NCBI GenBank assembly: GCA_016200125.1 | Contig: JACQFK010000285.1 | Location: 1-13,163 of the forward strand | Origin: Planctomycetota bacterium | GTDB lineage: Bacteria > Planctomycetota > MHYJ01 > JACPRB01 | DNA: 13,163 nt | Direction: 5' to 3' | Part shown: positions 12,627-13,163 of the stretch, piece by piece | Position numbering within the stretch: position 1 is the stretch's first letter | How the letters are laid out: each line of letters begins with the position of its first letter | The notes under the pieces: model-generated | Told to the model about the DNA's origin: nothing | What the model saw: the letters and a program-made list of their open reading frames with translations, nothing else | Database searches by the model: none | Position numbers and translations under genes: made by a program

Positions 12627-13163
12627 ATGAAGACGACGACGGCGCTGCTGGCGATGGCCCTGGCGGCATGGGCGGGGGACACGCGCGAGGATTCGGTCCG
12701 CAAGCTCGAGACGATGAAGGTCACGGTCGACTTCGAGGACGTCCGGCTCCCGGAGGCCGTGGACTACCTCCGCGACGTCACCGGGCTCAATCTCGTCATC
12801 CTCCCCAAGGCGATGGAGAAGGACGGCGAGTCGAAGATCCGGCTCAAGGTGAAGGACCTCAGCGTGAAGTCGGTCCTCCGGCTCCTGCTGGCCACCCGCG
12901 GCCTCACCGCCACCTACCGGGACGGCGCGATCGTCATCGTCCCCAAGGACGAGCTCCAGGACACCACGACGATGAAGATGTTCGACGTTCGCGCCCTCCA
13001 GGTCAAGATCCAGGACTTCGACGGGCCCATCGTCGAGCTGACGAGCCCCGCGAGCAAGAAATCGGGCATCGTGGTGACGACTCTTTCCGAGCCCCAGACC
13101 CGCCTCCCCGACGACGTCCTCCTCGACATGATCCGCGTGAACACGGGCAACGGGACCTGGGAC
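12627..13163 (+). CDS. Exported STN/secretin-like protein (partial, runs off the window)
   Basis: The first 179 codons are open to the window edge with no stop. The protein starts with a signal peptide (M-K-T-T-T-A-L-L-A-M-A-L-A-A-W-A-G). Residues about 31-110 form an STN (secretin/TonB short N-terminal) type domain: V-T-V-D-F-E-D-V-R-L-P-E-A-V-D-Y-L-R, then L-N-L-V-I-L-P, V-K-S-V-L-R-L-L-L, and Y-R-D-G-A-I-V-I-V-P. The next part (M-F-D-V-R-A-L-Q, then D-V-L-L-D-M-I-R-V-N-T-G-N-G-T-W-D) matches the unit that follows STN repeats in planctomycete GspD-like proteins of unknown role. An envelope or periplasmic assembly function is plausible, but the C-terminal pore-forming secretin domain, if any, lies outside the window. 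It is separated from the PAS gene by 74 bases and has a strong Shine-Dalgarno site. Confidence 0.8.
   Translation, partial: MKTTTALLAMALAAWAGDTREDSVRKLETMKVTVDFEDVRLPEAVDYLRDVTGLNLVILPKAMEKDGESKIRLKVKDLSVKSVLRLLLATRGLTATYRDGAIVIVPKDELQDTTTMKMFDVRALQVKIQDFDGPIVELTSPASKKSGIVVTTLSEPQTRLPDDVLLDMIRVNTGNGTWD

Noticed and set aside
1..13163. Mobile element, phage, CRISPR or defence island
   Set aside because: No transposase, integrase, direct-repeat array, terminal inverted repeat or defence gene was seen; apart from the two contracted genes the content is core housekeeping.

Overview
This is high-GC chromosomal DNA from a bacterium. It looks most like a member of the Planctomycetota or a related uncultured lineage. 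That placement is an inference from three proteins: an STN/secretin-like exported protein cut by the right edge, a multi-CXXC zinc-ribbon protein, and a 'GSFV...VPGG' hypothetical protein. No rRNA is present to confirm it. Genes are tightly packed, mostly housekeeping, with no mobile element, integrase, CRISPR array or phage gene. The longest gene-free stretch is about 105 bases.

Layout. (1) 5-78: tRNA-Gln(CUG), minus strand, with its own promoter. (2) 183-791: hypothetical protein, plus strand, converging on (3) a minus-strand operon at 798-2855. In transcription order that operon holds a UbiD/crotonase chimeric ORF, a seven-helix membrane protein joined to it by an ATGA overlap, and a thioredoxin-fold protein. 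(4) 2898-5525, minus strand: a beta-propeller lipoprotein, the menaquinone methyltransferase MenG/UbiE (11-bp overlap), a zinc-ribbon protein and a one-helix membrane protein. (5) 5616-6563, plus strand: a TPR-like helical repeat protein, divergent from the lipoprotein gene. (6) 6579-9993, minus strand: the classic tig-clpP-clpX chaperone/protease cluster. (7) 10063-12552, plus strand, divergent from tig: a UvrC homologue, a one-helix protein (ATGA overlap), rsmD (GTGA overlap) and a coiled-coil/PAS protein. (8) 12627 to the edge: the exported STN-domain protein.

Three things stand out. First, the ORF at 2133-2855 fuses in frame the first ~122 residues of a UbiD-family decarboxylase to the last ~118 residues of an enoyl-CoA hydratase, so both catalytic centres are incomplete. 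Second, the uvrC product has lost about 50 residues inside its RNase H-like nuclease domain, again in frame, and has no C-terminal HhH domain. Both altered genes are the first gene of an operon, and both run into their downstream partner through an ATGA stop/start overlap. This suggests either selection for keeping the frame open, or two assembly collapses that happen to be in frame. Third, many first genes have a -10 like hexamer (TATAAT, TAGAAT or a looser TANNNT) ending only 6-9 bases before the start codon, which predicts leaderless or nearly leaderless mRNAs. Operon-internal genes instead use Shine-Dalgarno sites or stop/start overlaps.

I see no defence or secretion cassette. The unusual content lies in the chimeric ORF, the shortened UvrC and the leaderless-promoter pattern.
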